Source of the DNA: Lachnospiraceae bacterium
GTDB taxonomy: Bacteria > Bacillota > Clostridia > Lachnospirales > Lachnospiraceae
NCBI GenBank assembly: GCA_017634065.1
Contig: JAGBOC010000021.1
Span: 1 to 57,286 of the forward strand
Length of the DNA stretch: 57,286 bases
Reading direction: 5' to 3'
Numbering within the stretch: the stretch's first letter is position 1; every line of letters starts with the position of its first letter. Positions 1 through 7,751 of this stretch are shown here, in pieces. The position numbers and the translations under genes were made by a program. The notes beneath the pieces were generated by a model. The model ran no database searches. It saw nothing but the letters and a program-made list of their open reading frames with translations, and had not been told where the DNA came from.

Positions 1-1
1 A

Positions 2-583
2 TTAAGTGCTATAATGAATAAAATAAATTCAAGATATGCTAATTATTATAATTTGAAAAATGCAAGGACAGGTTATGTTTTTAATGATAGGTATCATAGT
101 GGGAATGTTGAAAATGTGAAATACTTTTTAACTTGTCTTAGATATATTCATCAAAATCCTATAAAGGCAGGTATATGCAAAAAAACATATGAATACAAAT
201 TTTCTTCAATTCATGCATATAGAAGGGATAAAGGGAATTATTTAGATCTAGTAAATACTAAATTTATAAAAGAGAAGTTTGAAAATGATGAGTTTTTAAA
301 ATGGAATGAGCTTGATAATCATGATAGATGTATGGAAGTAATGAATAATAGATTAACCGATGATGATGTCACAAAGCTTTTACATAAATATATGAACATA
401 AATACTAAAAAAGAGTATTTGCAGGCAACCGAAGAAGAAAAAGCTATCGCAATACTTAATTTTATTGATTACTCAATTCCGCTAATGCAACTTTCGCGAG
501 TCACTGGATTTTATTATAATAAATTACAAAAATTAAGGATAGGTAAAGATGGAAATACAGTATCGCTCACATATAAAAGATAG
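2..583 (+). CDS. REP-associated tyrosine transposase (RAYT, Y1_Tnp superfamily), 5' end outside window
   Basis: The frame is open to the left window edge, with residues LSAI ahead of the first ATG at position 14, so the true start lies outside. The visible part has the RAYT signature: an INSRYANYYN helix, then GYVFNDRYHS and the LRYIHQNPIKAG segment that carries the catalytic-tyrosine helix region in this family. The C-terminus (roughly the last 60 residues) is a basic helical region resembling a helix-turn-helix. RAYTs are single-copy IS200/IS605 relatives that act on REP-type palindromes. A CCCCGTCCC string lies 31 nt past the stop and resembles the terminal repeats of the deleted RAYT element at 1873-2148. 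The HUH motif, expected upstream, is not visible here, so activity cannot be judged. Confidence 0.85.
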   Translation, partial: LSAIMNKINSRYANYYNLKNARTGYVFNDRYHSGNVENVKYFLTCLRYIHQNPIKAGICKKTYEYKFSSIHAYRRDKGNYLDLVNTKFIKEKFENDEFLKWNELDNHDRCMEVMNNRLTDDDVTKLLHKYMNINTKKEYLQATEEEKAIAILNFIDYSIPLMQLSRVTGFYYNKLQKLRIGKDGNTVSLTYKR

Positions 584-613
584 GAATGGTGTCACTTTTA
601 TTGCAATAATAAA

Positions 614-622
614 CCCCGTCCC
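614..622. repeat. RAYT-associated terminal motif CCCCGTCCC
   Basis: This short string shares the core CCGTCCC with the inverted repeats at 1873-1886 and 2135-2148. It lies 31 nt downstream of the RAYT gene, where the right end of the mobile unit would be expected. The left end is outside the window. Confidence 0.45.
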
Positions 623-727
623 TAATATTTGCTAACAAATAAGTTTAATATGATAATTAAGGGAACCAAGTTGGAATATATGAAAATAAATATAGACAAC
701 ATTATTATATCATAAAAACATAAAAGA

Positions 728-756
728 GAGCAGCTTGAAAAAGTTGCTCATTTTAT
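728..756 (+). terminator. Probable Rho-independent terminator after the RAYT gene
   Basis: GAGCAGCTT and AAGTTGCTC pair over nine positions (one G-U) around a GAAA loop at 737-740. A T-rich run ATTTTATTT follows. It sits 145 nt after the RAYT stop and before the next promoter. Confidence 0.6.
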
Positions 757-857
757 TTGCAAAAATCTAAAACATAGAGTAAAATATTTGTAGGTTTTTC
801 AAATTTTTAATATTGCAATAAAAAAAAGTACCCTTTATTATAAATTGTTATAGAAAA

Positions 858-886
858 TAGAAAAACAACATAAAATATACTATAAT
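858..886 (+). promoter_or_regulatory. Sigma-A promoter abutting the start codon of the 893 gene
   Basis: TAGAAA (858-863), 17 nt, then a perfect TATAAT (881-886). The ATG at 893 begins exactly 6 nt after the -10 box, so transcription would start at or next to the A of the start codon. No Shine-Dalgarno sequence lies in the gap. Confidence 0.55.
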
Positions 887-892
887 ATTTAT

Positions 893-1846
893 ATGAAAAA
901 AGGATTAATTAAAATTAGAAACTTAATATTTGGTATTTGTATATTTATAATATCAATATTTACTAATTTTATATATGTTGTATGTGACTTAATATGTAAA
1001 ATTCTTTTATCGGTAGGTAAATTCTGTAAAAAATACCAAGGCAAAATATGGAAGGCACTTAAAATATTTTTATTTGCTTTATTATTTTTATCTTTTGTAA
1101 TGACTTTTTTATTGTGGTATTACTTAAAAAATGCTGATTTAATAAATCCCAAATTGATAGAATTTGCAAATAGTATAAAAGATATAAATTCAGTCGACAT
1201 AATTTTTAAAGTGAGTAGGAAACTCGTTCCAATTATATCATCATTAATTATAGGTATAATTGGTGGGTTAATTGTTGATCGCGGATCTAAAAAAAGAACA
1301 AATGATTATCAACGAAAAAGATTATTAACATCGCTATCTGAATTGAATCATATCATTTTTTATTATCCTAATTTGTTGGATTTTAAATCCGTTAATGATT
1401 ATGAAATATTGCTAGAGAAAGTTAATCAAATAATGGAAGACGGAAAGTTTGTATTTTCTGATAAAGAGTTTTACATTATTAATTATATGCAAAAAGCAGT
1501 AAAGAATATGTTTGATTTAAAGCTTAAAATTGTTGACAAAGAAGATATTACATTATCGTTACAAGTTTATATTGATTTGGAAAGTTATTTATCTGATAAC
1601 AAAGAATGTAGAGCTAAGTTACAATATGATTCAAAAACTTTTAGTGTGGATGGACATAGTATTTTTTATACCAATAAAGAATTATATGATAAATACAATG
1701 ATGTTCAAATTGCAAATTGCATTATTAGATATTTAATTATTTTTTATATTTACAAAGAAGTTTTATTGCCGAAATTTCATAAGGTATTTGATAATAACAT
1801 TTATTCAAATTATATTAATCCTTATTATGTGAGATGCGAAACTTAA
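893..1846 (+). CDS. Hypothetical membrane protein, 317 aa
   Basis: No family recognised. Hydrophobic stretches lie at about residues 7-38 (possibly two short helices), 55-78 and 108-128. They are followed by a charged soluble C-terminal half of about 185 residues, predicted mostly helical and ending in an aromatic-rich segment. The third membrane segment is glycine- and isoleucine-rich and is followed by basic DRGSKKRTNDYQRKR, suggesting the C-terminal half is cytoplasmic. The gene stands alone between two RAYT-related elements, and its start codon lies directly behind a -10 box with no ribosome binding site. It looks like an accessory orphan; function unknown. Confidence 0.7.
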   Translation: MKKGLIKIRNLIFGICIFIISIFTNFIYVVCDLICKILLSVGKFCKKYQGKIWKALKIFLFALLFLSFVMTFLLWYYLKNADLINPKLIEFANSIKDINSVDIIFKVSRKLVPIISSLIIGIIGGLIVDRGSKKRTNDYQRKRLLTSLSELNHIIFYYPNLLDFKSVNDYEILLEKVNQIMEDGKFVFSDKEFYIINYMQKAVKNMFDLKLKIVDKEDITLSLQVYIDLESYLSDNKECRAKLQYDSKTFSVDGHSIFYTNKELYDKYNDVQIANCIIRYLIIFYIYKEVLLPKFHKVFDNNIYSNYINPYYVRCET

Positions 1847-1872
1847 TGATTATTAAATAATAATTGTAAAAG

Positions 1873-2148
1873 AATAACGGGGACGGACCTCATTATTTTT
1901 TTAACAAAAAGAACACAATTTATGCTAAAATGTTAATATGCCAAGACATAGTAGAATTAAATCAAAAACAAATATATATCATGTAATGAATAGGGGTTTA
2001 AATAAACAGCTTCTTTTTGATGATGAAGTTGATTATTTAAGATACTTGCAGCAAAGAAATATAGTGATAAAGAAGTAATAGAAAAATTGCTACAATTTTC
2101 AAATACAAGAAGAATAAGTGAGTATAGCATTATTCCGTCCCCGTTATT
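1873..2148. mobile_element. Internally deleted RAYT element (about 276 bp) bounded by 14-bp inverted repeats
   Basis: AATAACGGGGACGG at 1873-1886 and its exact reverse complement CCGTCCCCGTTATT at 2135-2148 flank a decayed transposase remnant. The unit has the form of a non-autonomous derivative of a RAYT. Its right end lies only 4 nt before the -35 box of the rpsL promoter, so insertion may have changed the upstream context of the str operon. Confidence 0.7.
1938..2134 (+). pseudogene. RAYT remnant (N-terminus joined out of frame to C-terminus)
   Basis: From the ATG at 1938 the frame reads MPRHSRIKSKTNIYHVMNRG, the typical RAYT N-terminus with a YHVMNRG strand, and stops at 2076-2078. From about 2054 another frame reads KKYSDKEVIEKLLQFSN, which looks like the C-terminal region of a RAYT. 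It runs into the right inverted repeat. The central catalytic part, including the HUH and tyrosine region, is missing, so this is an internal deletion with a frame change. The ATG lies 6 nt after a TAAAAT box. Confidence 0.7.
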
Positions 2149-2152
2149 TCAA

Positions 2153-2181
2153 TTGACAAAACCCCAAGTTTTTGCTATTAT
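2153..2181 (+). promoter_or_regulatory. str operon promoter
   Basis: A consensus TTGACA (2153-2158), a 17-nt spacer and TATTAT (2176-2181). The inferred start near 2188 leaves a leader of about 135 nt before rpsL. This is one of the strongest promoter matches in the window, as expected for ribosomal genes. Confidence 0.8.
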
Positions 2182-2188
2182 TATAAGG

Positions 2189-2213
2189 TTCTCGCTATGC
2201 GAGGGTCTTTTTG
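2189..2213 (+). promoter_or_regulatory. 5'-terminal leader hairpin of the str operon, attenuator-like
   Basis: CTCGC (2191-2195) and GCGAG (2199-2203) pair around a TAT loop, followed by GGTCTTTTTG. The hairpin lies at the predicted 5' end of the transcript. It could protect the mRNA end or act as a weak attenuator; the T run is interrupted, so termination is not certain. Confidence 0.4.
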
Positions 2214-2322
2214 TCGCACATATCACGGCAAATGTTTTGTTGTGTGTGGCAAGAGATAATTTGAGTTTGCCACTACAATGTAGCAAGTTCAAAATTAAAT
2301 ATTTGAGAAAGGAGGATAGAGG

Positions 2323-2742
2323 ATGCCTACATTTAACCAATTAGTGCGTAAGGGCAGAAAGAAGACAACATATAAGTCAACTGCTCCTGCACTTAATCGT
2401 GGTTTTAATTCACTTACCAAACGTGCTACTGATACTTCATCACCTCAAAAGCGTGGTGTATGTACTGCAGTTAAAACTGCTACTCCAAAGAAACCGAATT
2501 CAGCACTTAGAAAAATTGCCAGAGTTCGTTTATCAAATGGAATGGAAGTTACTTCATACATACCAGGCGAGGGTCATAATTTACAAGAGCATAGTGTAGT
2601 TATGATTCGTGGCGGAAGAGTAAAAGATTTACCAGGAACTCGTTACCACATTATTCGTGGAACACTTGATACTGCTGGTGTTGCTGATAGAAAACAAGCA
2701 CGTTCAAAGTATGGTGCGAAGAAACCAAAAGCTAAAAAGTAA
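2323..2742 (+). CDS. rpsL: 30S ribosomal protein S12
   Basis: A 139-aa protein matching S12 from end to end, starting [13 protein letters not shown]12 lies at the decoding centre of the 30S subunit. The decoding loops [11 protein letters not shown] and the later [11 protein letters not shown] carry the wild-type lysines at the positions where streptomycin-resistance changes occur. The length is the Firmicute form with a short insertion compared with 124 residues in E. coli. The start is set by an AAAGGAGGA ribosome binding site about 10 nt upstream. It is the first gene of the str operon; a 161-nt structured gap separates it from rpsG. Confidence 0.98.
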   Translation: MPTFNQLVRKGRKKTTYKSTAPALNRGFNSLTKRATDTSSPQKRGVCTAVKTATPKKPNSALRKIARVRLSNGMEVTSYIPGEGHNLQEHSVVMIRGGRVKDLPGTRYHIIRGTLDTAGVADRKQARSKYGAKKPKAKK

Positions 2743-2768
2743 ACATAGTTTACTAAATTAAAATGTTG

Positions 2769-2866
2769 CATACTTTATCTGATTTATAGATTAATAAATA
2801 ATCTAAAATATAAAGTTATGTGACACTAGAAGCAGTATTGATTCTTATGAACCATATGCAGTACTG
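2769..2866 (+). promoter_or_regulatory. Two stem-loops in the rpsL-rpsG gap
   Basis: The first is a perfect TAGATTA/TAATCTA stem (2787-2793 with 2799-2805, loop ATAAA). It is extended by a second arm, CATACTTTAT (2769-2778) with ATAAAGTTATG (2810-2820), with one bulge. The second pairs CAGTATTG (2833-2840) with CAGTACTG (2859-2866), one G-U. In E. coli the S12-S7 gap is the target of S7 autoregulation; whether this structure does the same here is inference. Confidence 0.45.
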
Positions 2867-2903
2867 ATGATTTAAAGAGATTATTTTTAAGGAGGGAAGG
2901 AAC

Positions 2904-3377
2904 GTGCCACGTAAAGGACATACAGCTAAAAGAGATGTGCTCGTTGACCCAATTTACAATTCAAAAGTTGTAACCAAGCTTATCAATTCAATAATGCTTG
3001 AGGGCAAGAAAGGTGTAGCACAAAAAATTGTTTATAAAGCATTTGAACAAGTAAATGCTGAAACTGGCAAAGATGCACTTTCAGTATTTCAAGATGCTAT
3101 GAACAATGTAATGCCTACTTTAGAAGTAAAGGCAAAAAGAGTTGGTGGAGCAACTTATCAAGTTCCACTTGAAGTAAAGCCTGATAGACGTGAGGCACTT
3201 GGACTTAGATGGATAACTCAAAGTTCAAGAAATAGAGGAGAGAAAACTCAGATAGAACGTCTTGCGAAAGAACTTATTGATGCATCTAATAACACAGGTG
3301 GTGCAGTAAAAAAGAAAGAAGAAGTTCATCGTATGGCAGAGGCTAATAAAGCATTTGCTAGTTTCAGATTTAATTAG
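2904..3377 (+). CDS. rpsG: 30S ribosomal protein S7
   Basis: A 157-aa protein of the normal S7 length, starting [10 protein letters not shown] with a GTG start codon 11 nt after a strong AAGGAGGGAAGG site. S7 nucleates assembly of the 16S rRNA 3' domain and contacts E-site tRNA. Conserved segments include the central [14 protein letters not shown] and the [10 protein letters not shown] region. It is second in the str operon, ending 9 nt before fusA. The structured gap upstream and the GTG start may limit its translation. Confidence 0.98.
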   Translation: MPRKGHTAKRDVLVDPIYNSKVVTKLINSIMLEGKKGVAQKIVYKAFEQVNAETGKDALSVFQDAMNNVMPTLEVKAKRVGGATYQVPLEVKPDRREALGLRWITQSSRNRGEKTQIERLAKELIDASNNTGGAVKKKEEVHRMAEANKAFASFRFN

Positions 3378-3386
3378 GAGGAAGCA

Positions 3387-5525
3387 ATGGGAGAAGCAAG
3401 AGAATATCCGCTTGAAAGAACTCGTAATATCGGTATCATGGCACACATTGATGCTGGTAAGACGACAACCACTGAAAGAATCCTATATTATACTGGTGTC
3501 AATCACAAAATTGGTGAAACTCATGAAGGATCAGCGACTATGGACTGGATGGAGCAAGAAAAAGAGAGAGGTATCACTATCACTTCAGCCGCAACAACTT
3601 GTCACTGGACTCTTCAAAAAGAGCATAAGCCAATACCTGGTGCACCAGAATACAGAATCAACATAATTGATACTCCAGGTCACGTAGATTTTACTGTTGA
3701 AGTAGAAAGATCACTTCGTGTACTTGATGGAGCTGTTGGAGTATTTTGTGCAAAGGGTGGTGTAGAGCCACAGTCAGAAAATGTTTGGAGACAGGCAGAC
3801 ACTTATGGAGTTCCAAGAATGGCATATATCAATAAGATGGACATCCTTGGTGCAAACTTCTATGGTGCTGTTGACCAAATAAAAAATAGATTAAAGAAAA
3901 ACCCAATATGTGTACAGATCCCAATAGGTAAAGAGGATACTTTCAAAGGAATTATAGACCTTTTTGAGATGAAGTCATACATATACAATGATGACAAAGG
4001 TGAGGACATAACAGTTGGTGATATCCCAGCTGATATGCAAGGAAAGGCAAAAGAATATCATGACAAGATGGTAGAGCAAATTTGTGAACTTGATGATGCA
4101 CTCACTGAAAAGTTTCTTGAAGGTGAAGAACCAACAGTAGAAGAGTTAAAAGCGGCTCTTCGTAAAGGGACTATAGCGTCTACAGCAGTTCCAGTATTCT
4201 GTGGTTCATCTTATAAAAATAAAGGTGTGCAAAAATTACTTGATGGCGTTATAGAATATATGCCTGCACCTACTGATGTCCCAGATATCGAAGGTGTAGA
4301 TATGGATGGTAATCCTGTGACTAAAAAGTCATCTGATGATGAACCATTTGCTGCACTCGCATTTAAGATTATGACAGACCCATTTGTAGGTAAACTTGCA
4401 TACTTCAGAGTTTATTCAGGAACACTCAATGCAGGTTCTTATGTATTAAACTCTACAAAGAATAAAAATGAAAGAGTTGGAAGACTTCTTCAAATGCATG
4501 CAAATAAGAGACAAGAAATAGAAAAAGTTTATTCTGGTGATATTGCGGCAGCAGTTGGATTTAAGTCTACAACCACTGGTGATACTATTTGCGATGAGAA
4601 GCATCCAGTTATCTTGGAGTCAATGGTATTCCCAGAGCCAGTTATCGATATAGCAATCGAACCTAAAACTAAAAATGACCAAGGAAAGATGGGCGAGGCA
4701 CTTGCGAAACTTGCAGAAGAGGATCCTACATTTAGAACATCAACTAACCAAGAGACAGGTCAAACCATCATCTCTGGTATGGGAGAGCTTCACCTTGAGA
4801 TCATAGTTGATAGACTCCTTCGTGAGTTTAAGGTTGAGGCAAATGTTGGTGCACCACAAGTTGCATACAAAGAGACATTTACTAAACCTGTAGATGCTGA
4901 AGGTAAGTATATAAGACAATCAGGTGGTAGAGGACAATACGGACATTGTAAAGTAAAGTTTGAACCTATGGATCCAAATGGTGAAGAGACATTCAAATTT
5001 GAATCAACAGTTGTCGGTGGTGCTATACCAAAAGAATATATACCAGCTATTGGCGAAGGTATAGAGGAAGCAACAAAATGTGGTATATTAGGTGGATTCC
5101 CAGTTCTTGGAGTTCATGCAAATGTATGGGATGGTTCATACCATGAAGTAGACTCATCTGAAATGGCATTCCACATCGCAGGTTCTATGGCATTTAAAGA
5201 TGCTATGCAAAAAGGAGCACCTGTCCTTCTTGAACCTATAATGAGAGTAGAAGTTACAATGCCAGAAGAATATATGGGTGATGTAATCGGAGATATTAAC
5301 TCTCGTAGAGGTAGAGTTGAAGGTATGGAAGATATCGCATCTGGCAAGATGGTAAAAGCATATGTGCCACTTTCTGAAATGTTTGGATATTCAACTGACC
5401 TTAGATCAAGAACACAAGGTAGAGGAAACTACTCAATGTTCTTCCACAAATATGAGCAGTGTCCAAAGAATGTTCAAGAGAAGATACTTTCAGATAAGGG
5501 CGAGAAGAAAGAAGAGAAGAAGTAA
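3387..5525 (+). CDS. fusA: Elongation factor G
   Basis: A 712-aa translocation GTPase with all EF-G domains. The P-loop AHIDAGKTT lies at residues 19-27, DTPGH and NKMD follow, and domains II-V run to a Lys/Glu-rich tail. The GTPase domain has a short insertion just before the NIIDTPGH switch II strand ([11 protein letters not shown]), which I associate with clostridial and lachnospiraceal EF-G. The ATG follows AGGAGGAAGCA, only 9 nt after rpsG. It catalyses mRNA-tRNA translocation and ribosome recycling with RRF. The domain IV loop residues look ordinary. Confidence 0.98.
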   Translation: MGEAREYPLERTRNIGIMAHIDAGKTTTTERILYYTGVNHKIGETHEGSATMDWMEQEKERGITITSAATTCHWTLQKEHKPIPGAPEYRINIIDTPGHVDFTVEVERSLRVLDGAVGVFCAKGGVEPQSENVWRQADTYGVPRMAYINKMDILGANFYGAVDQIKNRLKKNPICVQIPIGKEDTFKGIIDLFEMKSYIYNDDKGEDITVGDIPADMQGKAKEYHDKMVEQICELDDALTEKFLEGEEPTVEELKAALRKGTIASTAVPVFCGSSYKNKGVQKLLDGVIEYMPAPTDVPDIEGVDMDGNPVTKKSSDDEPFAALAFKIMTDPFVGKLAYFRVYSGTLNAGSYVLNSTKNKNERVGRLLQMHANKRQEIEKVYSGDIAAAVGFKSTTTGDTICDEKHPVILESMVFPEPVIDIAIEPKTKNDQGKMGEALAKLAEEDPTFRTSTNQETGQTIISGMGELHLEIIVDRLLREFKVEANVGAPQVAYKETFTKPVDAEGKYIRQSGGRGQYGHCKVKFEPMDPNGEETFKFESTVVGGAIPKEYIPAIGEGIEEATKCGILGGFPVLGVHANVWDGSYHEVDSSEMAFHIAGSMAFKDAMQKGAPVLLEPIMRVEVTMPEEYMGDVIGDINSRRGRVEGMEDIASGKMVKAYVPLSEMFGYSTDLRSRTQGRGNYSMFFHKYEQCPKNVQEKILSDKGEKKEEKK

Positions 5526-5528
5526 AAT

Positions 5529-5572
5529 GCCTTGATAATAAGGCAAAAGTGTGATATAATTAATTTTCACAC
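5529..5572 (+). promoter_or_regulatory. Internal promoter for tuf
   Basis: TTGATA (5532-5537), 17 nt, and a perfect TATAAT (5555-5560), giving a leader of about 55 nt before tuf. The -35 lies inside a GCCTT/AAGGC hairpin (5529-5544), and GTGTGA (5549-5554) pairs with TCACAC (5567-5572) across the -10. It would allow EF-Tu to be made in excess of EF-G and the ribosomal proteins. Confidence 0.75.
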
Positions 5573-5620
5573 AAATTGATAAATAATAAAAGAAAATAAT
5601 AATCCTAGGAGGAAAATAAA

Positions 5621-6814
5621 ATGGCAAAGGCTAAATTTGAAAGAACAAAACCCCATTGTAATATTGGTACTATCGGTCACGTTGACCATGGTAAAACAAC
5701 TTTGACAGCAGCTATCACAAAGACTTTACATGATAGAAATGGTACAGGTGAATTCGTTGATTATGCAAATATTGATAAAGCACCAGAAGAGAGAGAAAGA
5801 GGAATCACAATCAATACTTCTCACGTAGAGTATGAGACAGCAAAGAGACACTATGCTCACGTTGACTGTCCAGGACACGCTGACTATGTAAAGAACATGA
5901 TTACTGGTGCAGCACAAATGGATGGTGCAATCCTTGTTGTTGCAGCAACTGATGGTGTTATGGCTCAAACAAGAGAGCATATCCTTCTTGCAAGACAAGT
6001 TGGTGTTCCAGCTATCGTTGTTTTCTTAAATAAATGTGATATGGTTGATGATCCAGAACTTCTTGATCTTGTAGAAATGGAAGTTAGAGATCTTCTTACA
6101 GAATATGAGTTCCCAGGCGCTGATATTCCTATAATCAGAGGTTCAGCTCTTAAAGCACTTGAAGATACTTCAGGTGAGTGGGGAGATAAAGTTATGGAAC
6201 TTATGGATGCTGTAGATAGCTATATCCCAGATCCAGTTCGTGACGTTGATAAGCCATTCTTAATGCCAGTAGAAGATGTATTCACAATCACAGGTCGTGG
6301 TACTGTTGCTACAGGTAGAGTAGAAAGAGGTACAGTAAAACTTAACGATGAAATGGAAATCGTTGGTATCAGTGAAGAGACAAAGAAAACTGTTATCACT
6401 GGTATAGAAATGTTTAGAAAGCTTCTTGATCAAGGTCAAGCAGGAGATAACGTAGGTCTTCTTTTAAGAGGTATCGATAAGACAGATATTGAGAGAGGAC
6501 AAGTTATCTGTAAGCCAGGTTCAGTAAAATGTCACAAGAAGTTTACTGCACAAGTTTACGTATTGACTAAAGATGAAGGTGGAAGACATACTCCATTCAT
6601 GAATAATTATAGACCACAATTCTATTTCAGAACTACAGATATCACTGGTGTTTGTATGTTACCACAAGGCACAGAAATGTGTATGCCTGGTGACAATGTT
6701 GAGATGACAGTTGAATTAATCCACCCAGTTGCTATGGAAGAGGGATTAAGATTTGCCATCCGTGAAGGTGGACACACTGTTGGTTCAGGAAGAGTTGTAA
6801 AGATTGTTGAGTAA
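5621..6814 (+). CDS. tuf: Elongation factor Tu
   Basis: A 397-aa translational GTPase that delivers aminoacyl-tRNA to the ribosome. Motifs: GHVDHGKTT (about residues 19-27), DCPGH (81-85), NKCD (about 136-139), then two beta-barrel domains ending in [11 protein letters not shown] strong AGGAGG lies before the ATG. It is the last str gene and is transcribed from both the operon promoter and its own. A strong terminator follows. No unusual residues were noticed. Confidence 0.98.
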   Translation: MAKAKFERTKPHCNIGTIGHVDHGKTTLTAAITKTLHDRNGTGEFVDYANIDKAPEERERGITINTSHVEYETAKRHYAHVDCPGHADYVKNMITGAAQMDGAILVVAATDGVMAQTREHILLARQVGVPAIVVFLNKCDMVDDPELLDLVEMEVRDLLTEYEFPGADIPIIRGSALKALEDTSGEWGDKVMELMDAVDSYIPDPVRDVDKPFLMPVEDVFTITGRGTVATGRVERGTVKLNDEMEIVGISEETKKTVITGIEMFRKLLDQGQAGDNVGLLLRGIDKTDIERGQVICKPGSVKCHKKFTAQVYVLTKDEGGRHTPFMNNYRPQFYFRTTDITGVCMLPQGTEMCMPGDNVEMTVELIHPVAMEEGLRFAIREGGHTVGSGRVVKIVE

Positions 6815-6860
6815 TTTTTACATAAGCATTTAAGCATATCTATATATGCAATAATTATAA

Positions 6861-6896
6861 AAAATAGAGCAGAGCAATCTGCTCTATTTTTATATA
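6861..6896 (+). terminator. Rho-independent terminator of the str operon
   Basis: A perfect 13-bp stem (6861-6873 with 6878-6890), loop GCAA, followed by T-rich sequence. The core AGAGCAGA/TCTGCTCT is GC-richer than its surroundings, and the A run on the left side means it may also work in reverse. Confidence 0.9.
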
Positions 6897-6898
6897 TT

Positions 6899-6927
6899 TT
6901 GCTTAATAAGTGAAAAAATGGTATAAT
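6899..6927 (+). promoter_or_regulatory. Promoter of the LicD/ThDP/aldolase unit, abutting the start codon
   Basis: TTGCTT (6899-6904), 17 nt, TATAAT (6922-6927). The ATG at 6934 starts exactly 6 nt after the -10 box, with no Shine-Dalgarno between them, predicting a leaderless transcript. Confidence 0.65.
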
Positions 6928-6933
6928 TAAACG

Positions 6934-7749
6934 ATGGATGTAAAGGGAGCACAAAAAATAAATCTATTACTTCTTAAAGAGTTTGATAAATATTGCAAAA
7001 AACATGATATAAAATATCGATTAGAGGCTGGTACTTTAATAGGCGCTATAAGACATAAGGGCTTTATACCCTGGGATGATGATTGTGATGTGGCACTTAC
7101 AAGAGATAATTATCAAAAACTCATTTCTTGCTTAAAAACAGATGACTTTGAATTGCCATTTAAATATGTCAGGGCTACTGATTATAAAGATAATCATTTT
7201 TTTGATTTTGTAGATAGACTTTTCTATGTTAAAGAAGTATACAGGGAAGATGACAAGTATAAAAAAGTTTATGATGGTTATTTACAATATCTATGGTTAG
7301 ATATATTTGTTCTTGATGATATAGATTATGAAAATCAAAAAAAGAATTATTTGCTCCTTAAAGTTTTATATGGATTATCAATGGGGCATAGATATAGAAT
7401 TAACTATAAGAAATATAGTTTGCTTAATAAAATTAAAGTTTTCATTTTATCTTCAGTAGGGAAGTTATTCAGTTTTAAATATCTTTGCAAAAAGTATTTT
7501 GATATAGTAAAATGTAATTATGAAAAGGCAAAAAATAGTAATAAATTATACTATATGAATTACCCAATTATATATATAGATTATGAGATAGATAAGGATG
7601 ATGAAAAGGATTTAATCTATGTTGATTTTGAGGATACAAAACTTCCAGTTGTCAAAAACTATGACAAACTTCTAAAAGTACTATATGGTGATTATCATAA
7701 ATTACCTGATGAGTCAAAAAGAATCCCAGAACATATAGATATAATATAA
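6934..7749 (+). CDS. LicD family transferase
   Basis: A 271-aa protein whose first 50 residues carry the LicD/fukutin signature: LEAGTLIGAIRHKGFIPWDD followed by DCDVAL, a nucleotidyltransferase-fold active site with metal-binding Asp pairs. LicD proteins transfer phosphocholine, phosphoribitol or similar groups to teichoic acids and surface glycans. No membrane segment or signal peptide is present, so it should act in the cytoplasm. It begins a three-gene unit with its own promoter; the next gene starts 2 nt after the stop. Codon use is very AT-rich. The transferred group is not known. Confidence 0.85.
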   Translation: MDVKGAQKINLLLLKEFDKYCKKHDIKYRLEAGTLIGAIRHKGFIPWDDDCDVALTRDNYQKLISCLKTDDFELPFKYVRATDYKDNHFFDFVDRLFYVKEVYREDDKYKKVYDGYLQYLWLDIFVLDDIDYENQKKNYLLLKVLYGLSMGHRYRINYKKYSLLNKIKVFILSSVGKLFSFKYLCKKYFDIVKCNYEKAKNSNKLYYMNYPIIYIDYEIDKDDEKDLIYVDFEDTKLPVVKNYDKLLKVLYGDYHKLPDESKRIPEHIDII

Positions 7750-7751
7750 TT

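Larger units (their letters stand above)
584..892. other. Intergenic stretch between RAYT and membrane protein
   Basis: About 309 very AT-rich bases. It holds the CCCCGTCCC RAYT-end-like string (614-622), one terminator-like hairpin (728-749) and the promoter of the next gene (858-886). No open reading frame with family resemblance and no RNA gene was recognised. Confidence 0.6.
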
